A stretch of 64,000 bases of DNA from Alphaproteobacteria bacterium (GCA_016778985.1 JADHOM010000004.1:1-64000), one strand, 5' to 3'; positions 38,610-48,675 are shown, counted from the stretch's first letter. Notes: generated by a model from the letters alone, not told the origin. Numbers and translations: made by a program.

Positions 38610-40283
38610 TTAGGCCTGATAGGTTATCTTGCCGCCGCAAATCGTTGTTTGGGCGCGCGCTTGGTCTAGATTTTCTGGCTCCATAGCCGTCAAGTCATGT
38701 GACATGACAACAATATCAGCCATCATGCCAGCCTTAAGCCTGCCTTTTTTGTTTTCATTAAACTCTACCCAAGCATTGCCGGCGGTATAGCTTTCTAATG
38801 TATCCATCAGGCTTTGGCGTTGATCACGCCATGGCGCTGGCATTTGCTGTGGTGACACGGCCGACTTTATATTTGGCATTACATCGACAGGGATCACTGG
38901 CCAATCGGTTGAGAATATGACTTTTGTGCCAGTATTGCGGATATCCTGCCAAGCATAGGCGGTGGGAATTTGATGCGGATGCAGCATGCGCTCCACCGTT
39001 TCTGGTGAAAAATACACACCGAATGGCGCGTGACCTGGCTGGATAGATGCCACCACACCTAATTCGCTAAAGCGCGGCAGATCATCAGGATGCAGCACTT
39101 CAATATGTTCTATCCGATGTCTGCTATCACGTTTGCCATTTTTGTTTTGCGCTAGCTCATAAGCATCTAATGTTTGCCTGATAGCGCGATCACCAATCGC
39201 ATGAACAGAAATCTGAAGCCCCATAGCATCAGCTTTGACGCATGCTTCCTTAAAAAGCGCTTCATCAAAAACCGCATCACCGACCGTATCATGGTTGGGA
39301 TATTTATCCAGCATCAATGCTGTCGAGCTTTCAACCACCCCATCAACAAACATTTTAACCCGATTGCACCACACCCAATCACCGCTAAAATCACGGCGCA
39401 TCGTCTCAGCTTCGGCAAAGCGATCAAGGGTATCAAAGCTTTTGAAATGAAACGGAACTTCGGTTCGGCATAACAAATCACCACGTTGCTCAAGCTCTTT
39501 TAGCAACTCTAATGTATAAATATTGCCATCCATATTATGAAGTCCGGTGATGCCATGGCTGGCACAATGCTTAAAGCCGCGCGCGATAGCATCAGCGTCA
39601 AGCTGGCGCTCTTGCATGGTTGCCGCAGGGTCAGGGTTACGGCCAGTTACCAAGCCAATCATATCACGGCCGCCATAACGGGTTAGTTTTAAGACAGGCG
39701 CATAGGCACCTGGCTCACGCAATTCACCAGCCGCTTTGCCATCAGCTGCCATAACAATCTCAGCGCCTTTATCAACCTCACCCCCATTAAGAATACCGGC
39801 CATTTCAAGCGCCTTAGTATTTGCCCAAATGGTATGATGATCGGCCGCGAACATGGCAAAGGGACGATCGGGAAGTACCTTATCCAAATCCTGCCGCGTT
39901 GTCTGTTTACCCGAAGCAATGATGTTATAATCGGCCTGAATAGCAAAGACGATAGGGTCATCAGGACAGGTCTGTTGCCATGCGCGGACTTTTTCGGTGA
40001 GGCTATCAATGCCTTTAACCCCATAAAGGTCTAAATAATCAAGCTCGGCAGAGCCGCCAAATAAATGCACATGACTATCAATAAATCCTGGCAGGATGGT
40101 ATTTTGCGCTGCGTCAATGACGCGTGTTGAGGTATCGGCTAAGGCACGAATATCAGCTGTCTCACCAACAGAAATGATGATCCCGTCTTTGATAGCGAGC
40201 GCGGTAGCATGGGGCTGTGTGTCATCAAAGGTAATTCCCTTGCCATTAACTATGATCATATCTGGGGTCATTTTTGAGGTCAT
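38610..40283 (-). CDS. YtcJ-like amidohydrolase family protein
   Basis: 557 residues. Metal-dependent amidohydrolase of the YtcJ / N-substituted formamide deformylase (NfdA) type: LPGFIDSHVHLFGG (HxH metal site), GLHNMDGN, VDGVVESSTALML, VSVHAIGDRAIRQTLDAYE-like ISVHAIGDRAI, RIEHIEVL, and FSTDWPV with the metal-binding Asp. Cytoplasmic hydrolysis of an amide bond is expected; the substrate is unknown. Start ATG 40283 has TAAGGAG 8 nt upstream. It is the last gene of the minus-strand hydantoin operon, 21 nt after the carbamoylase. Confidence 0.8.
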   Translation of the reverse strand: MTSKMTPDMIIVNGKGITFDDTQPHATALAIKDGIIISVGETADIRALADTSTRVIDAAQNTILPGFIDSHVHLFGGSAELDYLDLYGVKGIDSLTEKVRAWQQTCPDDPIVFAIQADYNIIASGKQTTRQDLDKVLPDRPFAMFAADHHTIWANTKALEMAGILNGGEVDKGAEIVMAADGKAAGELREPGAYAPVLKLTRYGGRDMIGLVTGRNPDPAATMQERQLDADAIARGFKHCASHGITGLHNMDGNIYTLELLKELEQRGDLLCRTEVPFHFKSFDTLDRFAEAETMRRDFSGDWVWCNRVKMFVDGVVESSTALMLDKYPNHDTVGDAVFDEALFKEACVKADAMGLQISVHAIGDRAIRQTLDAYELAQNKNGKRDSRHRIEHIEVLHPDDLPRFSELGVVASIQPGHAPFGVYFSPETVERMLHPHQIPTAYAWQDIRNTGTKVIFSTDWPVIPVDVMPNIKSAVSPQQMPAPWRDQRQSLMDTLESYTAGNAWVEFNENKKGRLKAGMMADIVVMSHDLTAMEPENLDQARAQTTICGGKITYQA

Positions 40284-40304
40284 GTTAACACTCCTTATTG
40301 TATT

Positions 40305-41249
40305 TTATGTATCATCAGGTTCTGGTAATGCCATTCGTCTTTTGGAAATAAGCTGATAATTTTCAGGGGCTCTATGGCGGCCAAAATCAAAAAAGGTCTG
40401 GCGATATTGTTTCGCCATATCCAGATCAATTTCGGCATTAATAACTTCATCCTCGAGCGTTTCACTTTGTGCCACGATCTGACCAGATGGCGCTGTTATA
40501 GCGCTGTTGCCAATAAGTGATGATCCCTCTTCAAGGCCACATTTAGCTGTCGCTATTGACCATACTGAGTTCAGATAAGAGCCGCTTTGCATCGATAGCA
40601 AATGATGAAAATCTGCCAGCGCATCCACCTCTTCAAAGCCGCTATGATCATCAGGAGTGTTATAACCCAAACACACAAGCTCCGCTGCTTGCAGAGCTAA
40701 AACCCGCCAGCCTTCTGGCCAGCGGCGGTCATTACAGATTAGCATACCTATCCGCGTGTCCAGCATTGGCGTCACTGGAAAGCCCAGATTTCCTTGTTCA
40801 AAATATCGTTTTTCTAAATGCTGATGACGACGGCCGGGTTGAGGCTCATCATGTCCTGGCAGATGTATTTTGCGGTATTTACCGCAAATCTCTCCAGCTT
40901 GATTAACCAGAATAGCGGTATTGAAATAGCGTGTCTCGCCACCCTCAACAATCTTTTCTGCATAGCCTAGATTAAATCCGATGTTGAGAGCCTTGGCCAT
41001 TTCAAATAGAGGCATCGTATCGGCATTAGGCATGCTTGTTTCAAACCAAGTATCTAGCTCGGCCTGATCTTCAATGATCCAACGGGGGAAAAAGCTGGTT
41101 AAAGCCAGTTCTGGAAAAACAATGAAACGCGATCCTTTTGCCGCCGCTTCTTTCATCATCTCAAGCATCCGGTTAACACAATCTTGGCGTGTGTCTTGCC
41201 TGGATATGGGCCCCATCTGCGCGGATGATACTACGTATTTTCGTATCAT
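40305..41249 (-). CDS. N-carbamoyl-D-amino acid hydrolase (D-carbamoylase), nitrilase superfamily
   Basis: 314 residues, very close to Agrobacterium D-carbamoylase. The Glu-Lys-Cys triad falls at the same numbering: Glu47 in FPELALTSFFPRW, Lys127 in GKYRKIHLPGH and Cys172 in MLICNDRRWPEGW. It converts N-carbamoyl-D-amino acids into the D-amino acid, carbon dioxide and ammonia. It overlaps HyuB by ATGA, so it probably acts on the carbamoyl product of the HyuAB hydantoinase. Soluble and cytoplasmic. Strong identification at family level; the exact side-chain preference is unknown. Confidence 0.9.
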   Translation of the reverse strand: MIRKYVVSSAQMGPISRQDTRQDCVNRMLEMMKEAAAKGSRFIVFPELALTSFFPRWIIEDQAELDTWFETSMPNADTMPLFEMAKALNIGFNLGYAEKIVEGGETRYFNTAILVNQAGEICGKYRKIHLPGHDEPQPGRRHQHLEKRYFEQGNLGFPVTPMLDTRIGMLICNDRRWPEGWRVLALQAAELVCLGYNTPDDHSGFEEVDALADFHHLLSMQSGSYLNSVWSIATAKCGLEEGSSLIGNSAITAPSGQIVAQSETLEDEVINAEIDLDMAKQYRQTFFDFGRHRAPENYQLISKRRMALPEPDDT

Positions 41250-43006
41250 GCATGTCGCCTTTTGGCTGTTGCTTCTAAATCTAATTTTCCATGTGATATG
41301 ATAACGCCATAATCACGTTCTGCTGTTTCCACACTAATTAGCTCATCCAGCACATCTTCATAAACATCTTCGGGGCTTCGCTCAAACGCTTCCCCATAGC
41401 CGCCAGCCGATGGTCCGATAGCCAAAAACGTATCACCAGTTTCGGTAGTATGATAAGGCACTTTCGAGGTTAAAGATTCGGATTTACCGTCGGCGTGAAT
41501 GAGATGGAGCTCTGCCGTCTTACCATCATTGCCGCCTTTAAAACCCCATGGAGCAAACTTATGGCCTTCGCCTTCAACTGAAAACCCGCCGGGTTCTAAA
41601 AACTGAAATGCCCGACATGCACCTAACCCGCCACGGGTGCGACCAGCGCCGGATGTATCCTCACGCAACTCATATCTAGTGACGCGCATAGGCAGATGGC
41701 TTTCAATATCTTCAATTGGATTATTTCGTGTATTAGCATAAAGCGTATCAACCGCGTCCATGCCATTGCGATTATAACGGCCACCATAAGAGCCTTCAAA
41801 GATTTCCATATGTACCCAATGGGTTTCTTCTTTTAATCCTGAAAATGCGATAACCTTGAGGTTGCCAATACCGGCAGATACTTGTTCTGGTACGGCACCT
41901 GCTAGGGCCTTCATGACCGTATCCGCTAGCTGATTACCTGGCGTAAATCGGGCGATGACTGGCGCTGGGAAAATTGGATTAGCCAAACAGCCGCGCGGGA
42001 CTTTCAGCGTAATTGGACGCGTCAAACCCGAGTTCTGTGGGATATATCCATAGATGTCTGAGTCTAGTAATACTGACCGCACGGTCAACCATATCGAAAT
42101 ATCAACTGTACCGATGAGAGGCATATTTATCGGCCGATCAGATACTTGCGGGGCAGTGCCTTCAAGGTCAACTTCCATCTCATCCCCTGAAATAGTGATC
42201 GTTACCACAAGTGGTAAGTCACGACGGTCAGGGTCTTCAAGGAAGCCGTCAATAAAGGTTTTTGCAGAATAGACGCCATCGGGCACATCTCTGATCGCAT
42301 TACGCATGAGCCGCTCAGAATAATCCATTAAGGCTTCGCTGGCATCATCTACCGCTTGCAACCCGAACCGATCAACCAAATCAATAAACCGCTCGGCGCC
42401 AATCTGACAGGCGGCAACTTGGGCTTCCATATCGCCAACAACCATGCCGGGGGCGCGAACATTATCTTTGAGAATCTGCCATACCGCTTCGTTACGCTCG
42501 CCGCCATCATAGACCTTAATAGCCTTGAACTGTAATCCTTCGGCGTAAACATCAATAGCATCAACAATCCCGCAGCTACCAGGGCTAAGGGCGCCAACAT
42601 CCAGATGATGTGCGGTTGTTCCTGAGAACCCAATTAATATATCACCATAAAATACCGGCACAATGAGCGCAATATCAGGCCCATGGCTGGCGCCGCCATA
42701 CGGATCATTATGCATGATGACATCACCATGTTTAAATGGTGTGCCGCGTCTCTCAAAAACCTCAATGACATTTTTTACATAGCCGGGGATTGGCCCAGAT
42801 TGGAGAGGCGTTGATTGCACGGACTCGGCAAGCTGATTACCCTTTGCATCAGTCAGCGCCGTGCCAAAATCTTCAGACTCACGTATGATAGAAGAATAAG
42901 ACATGCGCATTAGCTTATAGCCCATCTCAATAGCAATATTTTGCAACGCGCCTTGAATGACACTAGCGGTAACTGGATCAATGGATTGCTGTATTTTTTG
43001 CTCCAT
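41246..43006 (-). CDS. ATP-dependent hydantoinase subunit B (HyuB / N-methylhydantoinase type)
   Basis: 586-residue HyuB-family protein. DPVTASVIQGALQNIAIEMG opens the domain; RESEDFGTALTDAKGNQLAES, HNDPYGGASHGPDIALIVPVF and GTTAHHLDVGALSPGS hold conserved metal- and substrate-binding residues; VEGEGHKFAPWGFKGG ends the catalytic region. With HyuA it hydrolyses hydantoins, 5-oxoproline or N-methylhydantoin using ATP. Start ATG 43006 preferred over TTG 43012 because GAGGAG is at 7-nt spacing. Begins 21 nt after HyuA and is coupled to the D-carbamoylase. Confidence 0.88.
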   Translation of the reverse strand: MEQKIQQSIDPVTASVIQGALQNIAIEMGYKLMRMSYSSIIRESEDFGTALTDAKGNQLAESVQSTPLQSGPIPGYVKNVIEVFERRGTPFKHGDVIMHNDPYGGASHGPDIALIVPVFYGDILIGFSGTTAHHLDVGALSPGSCGIVDAIDVYAEGLQFKAIKVYDGGERNEAVWQILKDNVRAPGMVVGDMEAQVAACQIGAERFIDLVDRFGLQAVDDASEALMDYSERLMRNAIRDVPDGVYSAKTFIDGFLEDPDRRDLPLVVTITISGDEMEVDLEGTAPQVSDRPINMPLIGTVDISIWLTVRSVLLDSDIYGYIPQNSGLTRPITLKVPRGCLANPIFPAPVIARFTPGNQLADTVMKALAGAVPEQVSAGIGNLKVIAFSGLKEETHWVHMEIFEGSYGGRYNRNGMDAVDTLYANTRNNPIEDIESHLPMRVTRYELREDTSGAGRTRGGLGACRAFQFLEPGGFSVEGEGHKFAPWGFKGGNDGKTAELHLIHADGKSESLTSKVPYHTTETGDTFLAIGPSAGGYGEAFERSPEDVYEDVLDELISVETAERDYGVIISHGKLDLEATAKRRHA

Positions 43007-43027
43007 GGTCAATCTCCTCGTCTGTCC

Positions 43028-45100
43028 TCAGCTATTAATAGAAATGAGCATATTGCCCTGTTGATCAATGTGGAAGCTGTCACCAGGTCGAACAACGGTT
43101 GTCGTATCTTGTTGAAGAATGATCGCCGGTCCTTCAACCTTTTCATCAAGCGGCAGCTTACCACGCTGATAAATAGCTGTATCAAATGTCTTAAGCTCTG
43201 CGCCATGACGGAACACACATTGTGCAACTTTCACGCGCGCATCATCAATAGAACCGGATGAGGGTGTATCCTGCTTTTCCAGCTTTGTTGACGTTCCTAT
43301 GCCAGAAACACGGACATTAACAATCTCTTTTGGGCTATCAGGGAAAGACCGCCCATATTCGGTCTGATGCTGTTTTTCGAATTGATCAAATAGCTGTTTC
43401 TCGGCATTATTATCAAAGTATTTACCATCAATCTTAACGCGCAGTTCATAGCCTTGCCCGACATATCGAATATCTGCATAACGTAAAAACTCAACATCAT
43501 TATCGGGGATATTATCTGCCCGGAATTGTCTGGCTAGCTGGCCCTCCATTTCACTGAACATAGCTTCCACTCGGTCATGACTGACTTGCCCTGATACTTG
43601 GAATGCGGTTCGAATAGCATCATATTTGATATCTGTGGTCAACAGTCCAATTGCTGATGTAATACCCGGATGTGGGGGGACAATCACCTCAGGGATAGCG
43701 AGCATGGCGGCAACTTCTGATGCTTGCAAAGGGCCACCACCACCAAATGCCATCAAAGAAAACTCTCTTGGATCAAGCCCGCGCTGAACCGTTCTTGATC
43801 TAATCGCATTCGCCATGGCGGAATTTACAATCGTAATAATACCCTCAGCGCATGATAGGCGATCCATGGAAAGCTCATTGGCAAGATTATCAATAACTTG
43901 ATTAGCTTTCGCTTGATCAAGCATCATCTCGCCACCTAGAAAATTGTCAGGGTCCAGGCGGCCCAGCGCTAGATTAGCATCGGTTACGGTCGGCTGATCA
44001 CCACCAAATCCATAGCAAGATGGCCCCGGTCTAGCACCGGCTGACCGAGGGCCAACCTTAAATGCGCCGCCCTTATCCTGATAAGCGATAGAGCCGCCGC
44101 CGGCGCCAATCGTATGAATATCAATCATTGGAACCATCAATGGAAAGCCAGCAATCCAAGTATCGCGCGGCGATGCTTCGGCAAATTGCCCATGCTGAAT
44201 TATGCCGATATCCGCAGAAGTGCCGCCAACATCAAAGGTAATGAGCGAATGGCGTTCGGACTGACCACCTGACCATGCGCCGCCCATAACGCCAGCTGCA
44301 GGTCCGCTAAGAATGGTTAAAACTGGTTTTTCTGCTACCATGGCTGACGTCGCAAGCCCGCCATTTGACCCCATGATATGGAGATCAGCTGAATAACCCT
44401 GATCAGCAATATTTTCCTCAAGCATAGTGACATAGTTGCGGACTTTGGGTCCAATATAGGCATTGATCGCTGTTGTTGTGAAACGTTCAAACTCTCTAAA
44501 TTGTGGTGATACATCTGATGAGCATGTGACAAATGCCTCTGGATATACCTCTAACACAATATCGCGGGCGCGATGTTCATGCGATGGATCAAGAAAGGCA
44601 AACAAGAAACAGATCGCAATCGCGTCAATGTCATTGGCTTTAAATGTCTCAGCAGCTTGCCTGACAGCGTTCTCATCTAGCGGCACTAACACCTCACCAT
44701 GGGGTGGTGCGATACGGTGTGCAACGGTCTTACGCCAACGCCTTTTGACTAATGGGCGATCTTGCCATGGGATCTCTTGCTGGATAGAAAAATGCTGTGG
44801 CCGTTGATGGCGGCCAATATGAATAATGTCACGATACCCTTCATTCGTGATCATCCCACACACCGCGCCATCATGCTCTAGCATCGTATTGGTAGCGGTT
44901 GTCGTGCCGTGGTAAATGTGATCAATGGATTTTCTATCAACGGAGAAGCGGCGGCAAAGCTCATTGATACCGCTCATAACCCCTTCGGATGGATTATGCG
45001 GCGTTGTTGGCGTTTTATGGGTAAATGTTGCGCCTGTATTCGAATCAAACAACACAAGGTCAGTAAACGTACCGCCTACATCTACACCAATAAGTTTCAC
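43028..45100 (-). CDS. ATP-dependent hydantoinase subunit A (HyuA)
   Basis: 690-residue HyuA of the acetate kinase/HSP70/actin ATPase fold. GVDVGGTFTDLVLFD is phosphate loop 1, HGTTTATNTMLEHDGA and LSGPAAGVMGGAW follow, FDVGGTSADIGII is phosphate loop 2, and IGAGGGSIAYQDKGGAFKVGPRSAGARPGP completes the nucleotide site. It phosphorylates the substrate for ring opening by HyuB. GTG 45100 is the favoured start (GGGAG 7 nt upstream); TTG 45103 is adjacent. It is separated by 180 nt from the upstream isochorismatase-fold gene. The second HyuA in this window (62844) is a close paralog. Confidence 0.88.
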   Translation of the reverse strand: MKLIGVDVGGTFTDLVLFDSNTGATFTHKTPTTPHNPSEGVMSGINELCRRFSVDRKSIDHIYHGTTTATNTMLEHDGAVCGMITNEGYRDIIHIGRHQRPQHFSIQQEIPWQDRPLVKRRWRKTVAHRIAPPHGEVLVPLDENAVRQAAETFKANDIDAIAICFLFAFLDPSHEHRARDIVLEVYPEAFVTCSSDVSPQFREFERFTTTAINAYIGPKVRNYVTMLEENIADQGYSADLHIMGSNGGLATSAMVAEKPVLTILSGPAAGVMGGAWSGGQSERHSLITFDVGGTSADIGIIQHGQFAEASPRDTWIAGFPLMVPMIDIHTIGAGGGSIAYQDKGGAFKVGPRSAGARPGPSCYGFGGDQPTVTDANLALGRLDPDNFLGGEMMLDQAKANQVIDNLANELSMDRLSCAEGIITIVNSAMANAIRSRTVQRGLDPREFSLMAFGGGGPLQASEVAAMLAIPEVIVPPHPGITSAIGLLTTDIKYDAIRTAFQVSGQVSHDRVEAMFSEMEGQLARQFRADNIPDNDVEFLRYADIRYVGQGYELRVKIDGKYFDNNAEKQLFDQFEKQHQTEYGRSFPDSPKEIVNVRVSGIGTSTKLEKQDTPSSGSIDDARVKVAQCVFRHGAELKTFDTAIYQRGKLPLDEKVEGPAIILQQDTTTVVRPGDSFHIDQQGNMLISINS

Positions 45101-45282
45101 CAAACATCTCCCTTAATATTTATACTTAAGTTAGTAGTAATTAATGTTTAATTAATAATAACCATAGTTAACTCACTTAAGGATAACAAATATAAAAAAA
45201 TATAATGGTGAAATAGGAAGATAAAATGAAGCAGCTCCCCACCAATTTTCAGGTGTCAGTGGAGAGAGCTATTTAAATAGAG

Positions 45283-46002
45283 TTAAGTATTTTTAAGCTT
45301 AACTGTTTCGAGATATTCTACACATTCATCAACATTATGAACGTCGGCGAATTTGGCATCAAGATCAAATAAATTCCATGCCACGGCACCCGGAATACGA
45401 TCGCCAATACATTCTTTGACTGCTATGGTGCGAAACCCGTCGGCAAGCCCGTCACAGACCGTTTCACGGACGCAGGCGGTGGCGGTCACGCCGGTGACAA
45501 GGATTGTGTCAACATTAGCAGCTCGTAAAATGCCAGCTAATTCGGTTCCGTGGAAACTGCTGGCGCGTTTTTTCAGCAATGTATATTCGCCTTCAACAGG
45601 GGCAATGCGGCTGTCAATAGCCCATAATTCTTTGTTTTTGATATCGACAACATCTACAGGAATTTTGCAATGCCATAGCCCCATATCAGTAAACTCAGCG
45701 TCACGATCAGTGACTTCATAAGCTGTTGTGACATGAATAACTGGGTGGCCATGCGCCCGACATGCTGCCAGCAGACGCTGCATACCGGGGATAATTTCGC
45801 TATCCATTTTATTCTGATCACAGGTGAACGGATTGCCTGGACGTGTCCAAGCATTTGCAAGATCAACAGAGACTAGAGCCGGTTTTTTGCCAAATCCTAT
45901 ACGCCTCTGAAAGCCTCTTTGCTGGTAAATTTCAGTTGCTTTATCAAATGCTTGATGAAGCATATCATCAAGCTCTTGCCAATCCATTTCATTTTCACTC
46001 AT
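45283..46002 (-). CDS. N-carbamoylsarcosine amidase-like isochorismatase-family hydrolase
   Basis: 239 residues. Cysteine hydrolase with Asp47 (VSVDLANAWTRPGNPF), Lys144 (YTLLKKRASSFHGTELAG) and Cys177 (VTGVTATACVRETVCDGLADGFR); Lys144 and Cys177 agree exactly with Arthrobacter N-carbamoylsarcosine amidohydrolase, as does the ending AVAWNLFDLDAKFADV. That enzyme deaminates N-carbamoylsarcosine to sarcosine in the creatinine / N-methylhydantoin route. It lies just upstream of HyuA on the same strand, which fits N-methylhydantoin to N-carbamoylsarcosine to sarcosine. Start ATG 46002 with GAGGAC upstream preferred over TTG 46008. Confidence 0.85.
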   Translation of the reverse strand: MSENEMDWQELDDMLHQAFDKATEIYQQRGFQRRIGFGKKPALVSVDLANAWTRPGNPFTCDQNKMDSEIIPGMQRLLAACRAHGHPVIHVTTAYEVTDRDAEFTDMGLWHCKIPVDVVDIKNKELWAIDSRIAPVEGEYTLLKKRASSFHGTELAGILRAANVDTILVTGVTATACVRETVCDGLADGFRTIAVKECIGDRIPGAVAWNLFDLDAKFADVHNVDECVEYLETVKLKNT

Positions 46003-46199
46003 GGTCAATGTCCTCTACATGAAAGAGTTTTTATAATCATCATAATATGATTTGAATTGCAAGACTTAAGCAGGATTTTCAAAATATGATCCTAATGTCA
46101 GGGAGTGAAGGGGGTTTAGTGACAAGCTTGGCACCGATAATTTGTATTTGCAAAAACAGGATTTGGTGTTCTAATAATTTCCTTATTTAAGGAGAAGTT

Positions 46200-47393
46200 A
46201 TGTATAGTGGTAAATTATTTGATAATATTAATTGCGGGCCTTTGGCGCTAAAAAACAGAATTGCTATGGCGCCTCTGACACGCCAATGCGCTGATGATGA
46301 TGGAACACCTAATGATGAAATGGTGGCATATTATGCGCGCCGTGCCCGTGGTGGTATTGGGCTAATTATTACCGAAGGCACCTATCCCGCCGATAATCTT
46401 TCTGGTGTAGGTTATTTAAATCAACCGGGCTGTGAGACAGATAAACATCAGGCTGGCTGGAAAAAAGTTGCAGATGCCTGCCATAAGCATGGGGCAAAAA
46501 TTATTTTGCAACTCATGCATGCTGGCCGGGTTGCTGACCCGAGAACAATTAAAGAGGGTGAACAGCCTGTATCAGCATCAGATACAAAAAGCACCGGCTG
46601 GGTGCTTTATACCGATAATGATACAGAATTGCATGATCGTGGGCTTAGTGGTGACTGGCCACAAGTCAATTTTCCACCTGCCCGAAGCCTGACCGAAGAT
46701 GATCTAAACGCTGTTGCTGATGATTTTGCCGCCGCCGCGAAACGCGCGATTGATGCCGGATGTGATGGTGTCGAAGTCCATGGTGCTAATGGTTACTTGC
46801 TTTATCAATTTACTGATCCGAAGCAGAATCTTCGCACTGATGCTTATGGTGGTTCAGCCGAAAATAACATGCGTTTTCCGAATATGGTTGTTGATCGCAT
46901 CCGTGCCGCGATTGGGCCTGATAAGCTGATCTCATATCGCATCTCACAAGATGGTGTTGATGATTTTACAGGGTTTTGGGAAGCTGGCCAGAGCTATGTT
47001 GAGGCACTTGGTGTTGAGCTTGGCAAAATGGATGCCGATGTTATTCACTGGTCAAGTTTTAATTGGAAAGATAATCGATTTGATCCATCAGCACCGCCAG
47101 TTCCAGTAACCTTGAAAAAAATCAGCGGTAAGCCGTTTATTACCAATGGTAATATTTTTGATGGCGCGAGCGCAGAAGACGTCTTTGATCAAGCCGCTGG
47201 CGATATTGTGGCGGTCGGCCGTCCAACTTTTGCGCATCCAGACTGGGCTTATATTGTTGCCTCGGGCATGGATTATGACTGGATGGAGTTTGACCGCAAA
47301 TACGTCATCAAACCAGCTTATGATTATACCTATGCTTATCCAACCGGCTTACCAGAAAGAGATTGGGCGCCAAATGCCAAAATGAAACGCTAA
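46200..47393 (+). CDS. Old Yellow Enzyme family NADH:flavin oxidoreductase
   Basis: 397-residue FMN TIM-barrel protein. ALKNRIAMAPLTRQCADDDGTPN opens the FMN site, IILQLMHAGRVADP binds flavin, GCDGVEVHGANGYLLYQFTDPKQNLRTDAYGGS is the OYE signature, and ITNGNIFDGASAEDVF and AVGRPTFAHPDW complete the phosphate-binding end. Reduces activated alkenes or demethylates substrates at NAD(P)H expense. Start ATG follows AAGGAGAAGTT. The downstream cupin gene starts 14 nt after the stop. The physiological substrate is unknown; its position beside the hydantoin and 5-oxoproline clusters is suggestive only. Confidence 0.85.
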   Translation: MYSGKLFDNINCGPLALKNRIAMAPLTRQCADDDGTPNDEMVAYYARRARGGIGLIITEGTYPADNLSGVGYLNQPGCETDKHQAGWKKVADACHKHGAKIILQLMHAGRVADPRTIKEGEQPVSASDTKSTGWVLYTDNDTELHDRGLSGDWPQVNFPPARSLTEDDLNAVADDFAAAAKRAIDAGCDGVEVHGANGYLLYQFTDPKQNLRTDAYGGSAENNMRFPNMVVDRIRAAIGPDKLISYRISQDGVDDFTGFWEAGQSYVEALGVELGKMDADVIHWSSFNWKDNRFDPSAPPVPVTLKKISGKPFITNGNIFDGASAEDVFDQAAGDIVAVGRPTFAHPDWAYIVASGMDYDWMEFDRKYVIKPAYDYTYAYPTGLPERDWAPNAKMKR

Positions 47394-47407
47394 AGGGAAA
47401 ATGCTTC

Positions 47408-47713
47408 ATGAAAGAAACATTGAGCGAAACATCAGCGACGCCAACGATCTTGATTGATAATGATCAATGTCGGCTTACTCTCTGGTCTTTTGAGCCTGGT
47501 CAGGAAACCGGCTGGCATACGCATGAGATGGATTATGCCGTCATGCCAAAATCGCATGGTAAGGTCAGGCTTCAACATCCTGATGGTAGCGAAACGTCAG
47601 CAGAGATGTCACCTGATGCGCCATATTTTCGACCTGCTGGGGTTAATCATAACGTTATTAATGCGTCAGATGCGCCGTTTTCCTTTTTAGAGATGGAGTT
47701 CAAGCCAAGTTAG
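47408..47713 (+). CDS. Small cupin-domain protein
   Basis: 101 residues, single cupin barrel: FEPGQETGWHTHEMDYAVMP is cupin motif 1 (His-x-His-xxx-Asp/Tyr variant) and PDAPYFRPAGVNHNVINASD is motif 2 with its His. A metal-binding sugar- or acid-processing or sensing role is possible; many such proteins are of unknown function. ATG 47408 is preceded by AAAGGG; an upstream in-frame start at 47363 would overlap the OYE gene. Probably co-transcribed with the OYE gene. Confidence 0.72.
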   Translation: MKETLSETSATPTILIDNDQCRLTLWSFEPGQETGWHTHEMDYAVMPKSHGKVRLQHPDGSETSAEMSPDAPYFRPAGVNHNVINASDAPFSFLEMEFKPS

Positions 47714-47907
47714 CTGATGTATTAGCCCCTAGCTTGATTTTTTGTATTAGCTTTAATGCAATAAAATTGCGCCTGCCGTCGTCTATTCCATTCTGGTGTG
47801 GCGGTAAGGGTATTGCTTCTATCGGTATTTTAGTTAATCATAAAACTATAAAACAGTGATATGCACATTTATGTAACCGCTAAATGGCAAATTAATATTA
47901 AGAGGAA

Positions 47908-48675
47908 ATGATGAAATCATCGGTTGATCTAAATTGTGATATGGGCGAAGGCTTTGGGCATTGGGTATTAGGTGATGCCCCTGATGAAGAGCTGATGAAG
48001 ATATTAAGCTCAGCTAATGTTGCAACAGGGTTTCATGCTGGTGACCCTAATTCGATGAACATTATTGCGAAGCTCGCCAAAGAATATAATGTTGGGCTAG
48101 GTGCACATCCGGGCTATCAGGATTTGCGCGGTTTTGGTCGGCGATTTATTCAAACGCCAGCTGATGAGCTTATAAATGACATTCTTTATCAGGTTGGGGC
48201 ATTGCGCGAATTTGGTCGTCGGCATGATGTTGAGCTCCAACATGTGAAGCCACATGGCATGCTTTATATGGAAGCAGCGCGCAACGAGGAATTATCGACC
48301 ATGTTAATTGAGGCACTTCAGAAAACCTGCCCTGATCAAATGATTTTCTGTATGGGCATTTCGCTAACCCGCAAAATTGCTCTCGAAAAGGGCTATCCCA
48401 GCATTCGTGAGTTTTATGCTGACAGAGACTATGACAGCACAGGTTCAATAGTCTTTGCAAAAAAGGTAGGTCAGCTTGACCCACAAGCAGTTGCAGATAA
48501 ATGTCTGCGAGCTTGTGTTGAGGGCAAGGTTGCAACAGTAGATGGGCCAGATATTGATATTGAGTTTGAGTCTATCTGCTTTCATTCAGACTCACCCGGC
48601 GCATTAGCGATGGGTCAAGCTATCCACCATACGCTAAAAGCTAATGGCATTAGCATTGAAGCCCCCAAAAAATAA
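47908..48675 (+). CDS. pxpA: YcsF/LamB family protein, 5-oxoprolinase subunit A (PxpA)
   Basis: 255-residue PxpA: starts [18 protein letters not shown], then [37 protein letters not shown] and [13 protein letters not shown], all conserved in the family. PxpA works with PxpB and PxpC in ATP-driven opening of 5-oxo-L-proline to glutamate. The gene is first in a run pxpA, biotin carrier, biotin carboxylase, pxpB, pxpC. AGGAAATG at its start provides a ribosome site (GAGG, then ATG). The 194-nt upstream region contains a TATGCACAT stretch that only partly resembles the HutC-like operators. Confidence 0.88.
   Translation: MMKSSVDLNCDMGEGFGHWVLGDAPDEELMKILSSANVATGFHAGDPNSMNIIAKLAKEYNVGLGAHPGYQDLRGFGRRFIQTPADELINDILYQVGALREFGRRHDVELQHVKPHGMLYMEAARNEELSTMLIEALQKTCPDQMIFCMGISLTRKIALEKGYPSIREFYADRDYDSTGSIVFAKKVGQLDPQAVADKCLRACVEGKVATVDGPDIDIEFESICFHSDSPGALAMGQAIHHTLKANGISIEAPKK

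Noticed and set aside
45104-45282. Imperfect inverted repeat CTCCCCAC / GTGGAGAG as a terminator before HyuA
   Set aside because: It has a bulge, a long loop and no proper T-run on the minus strand; too weak to list.
47858-47870. GATATGCACATTT upstream of pxpA, sharing TATGCACAT with the HutC-like operators
   Set aside because: Only nine bases match and the inverted arms are poor (GTGAT against ACATTT), so the palindrome expected of the operator is missing. A 9-mer match is easily due to chance in 64 kb.
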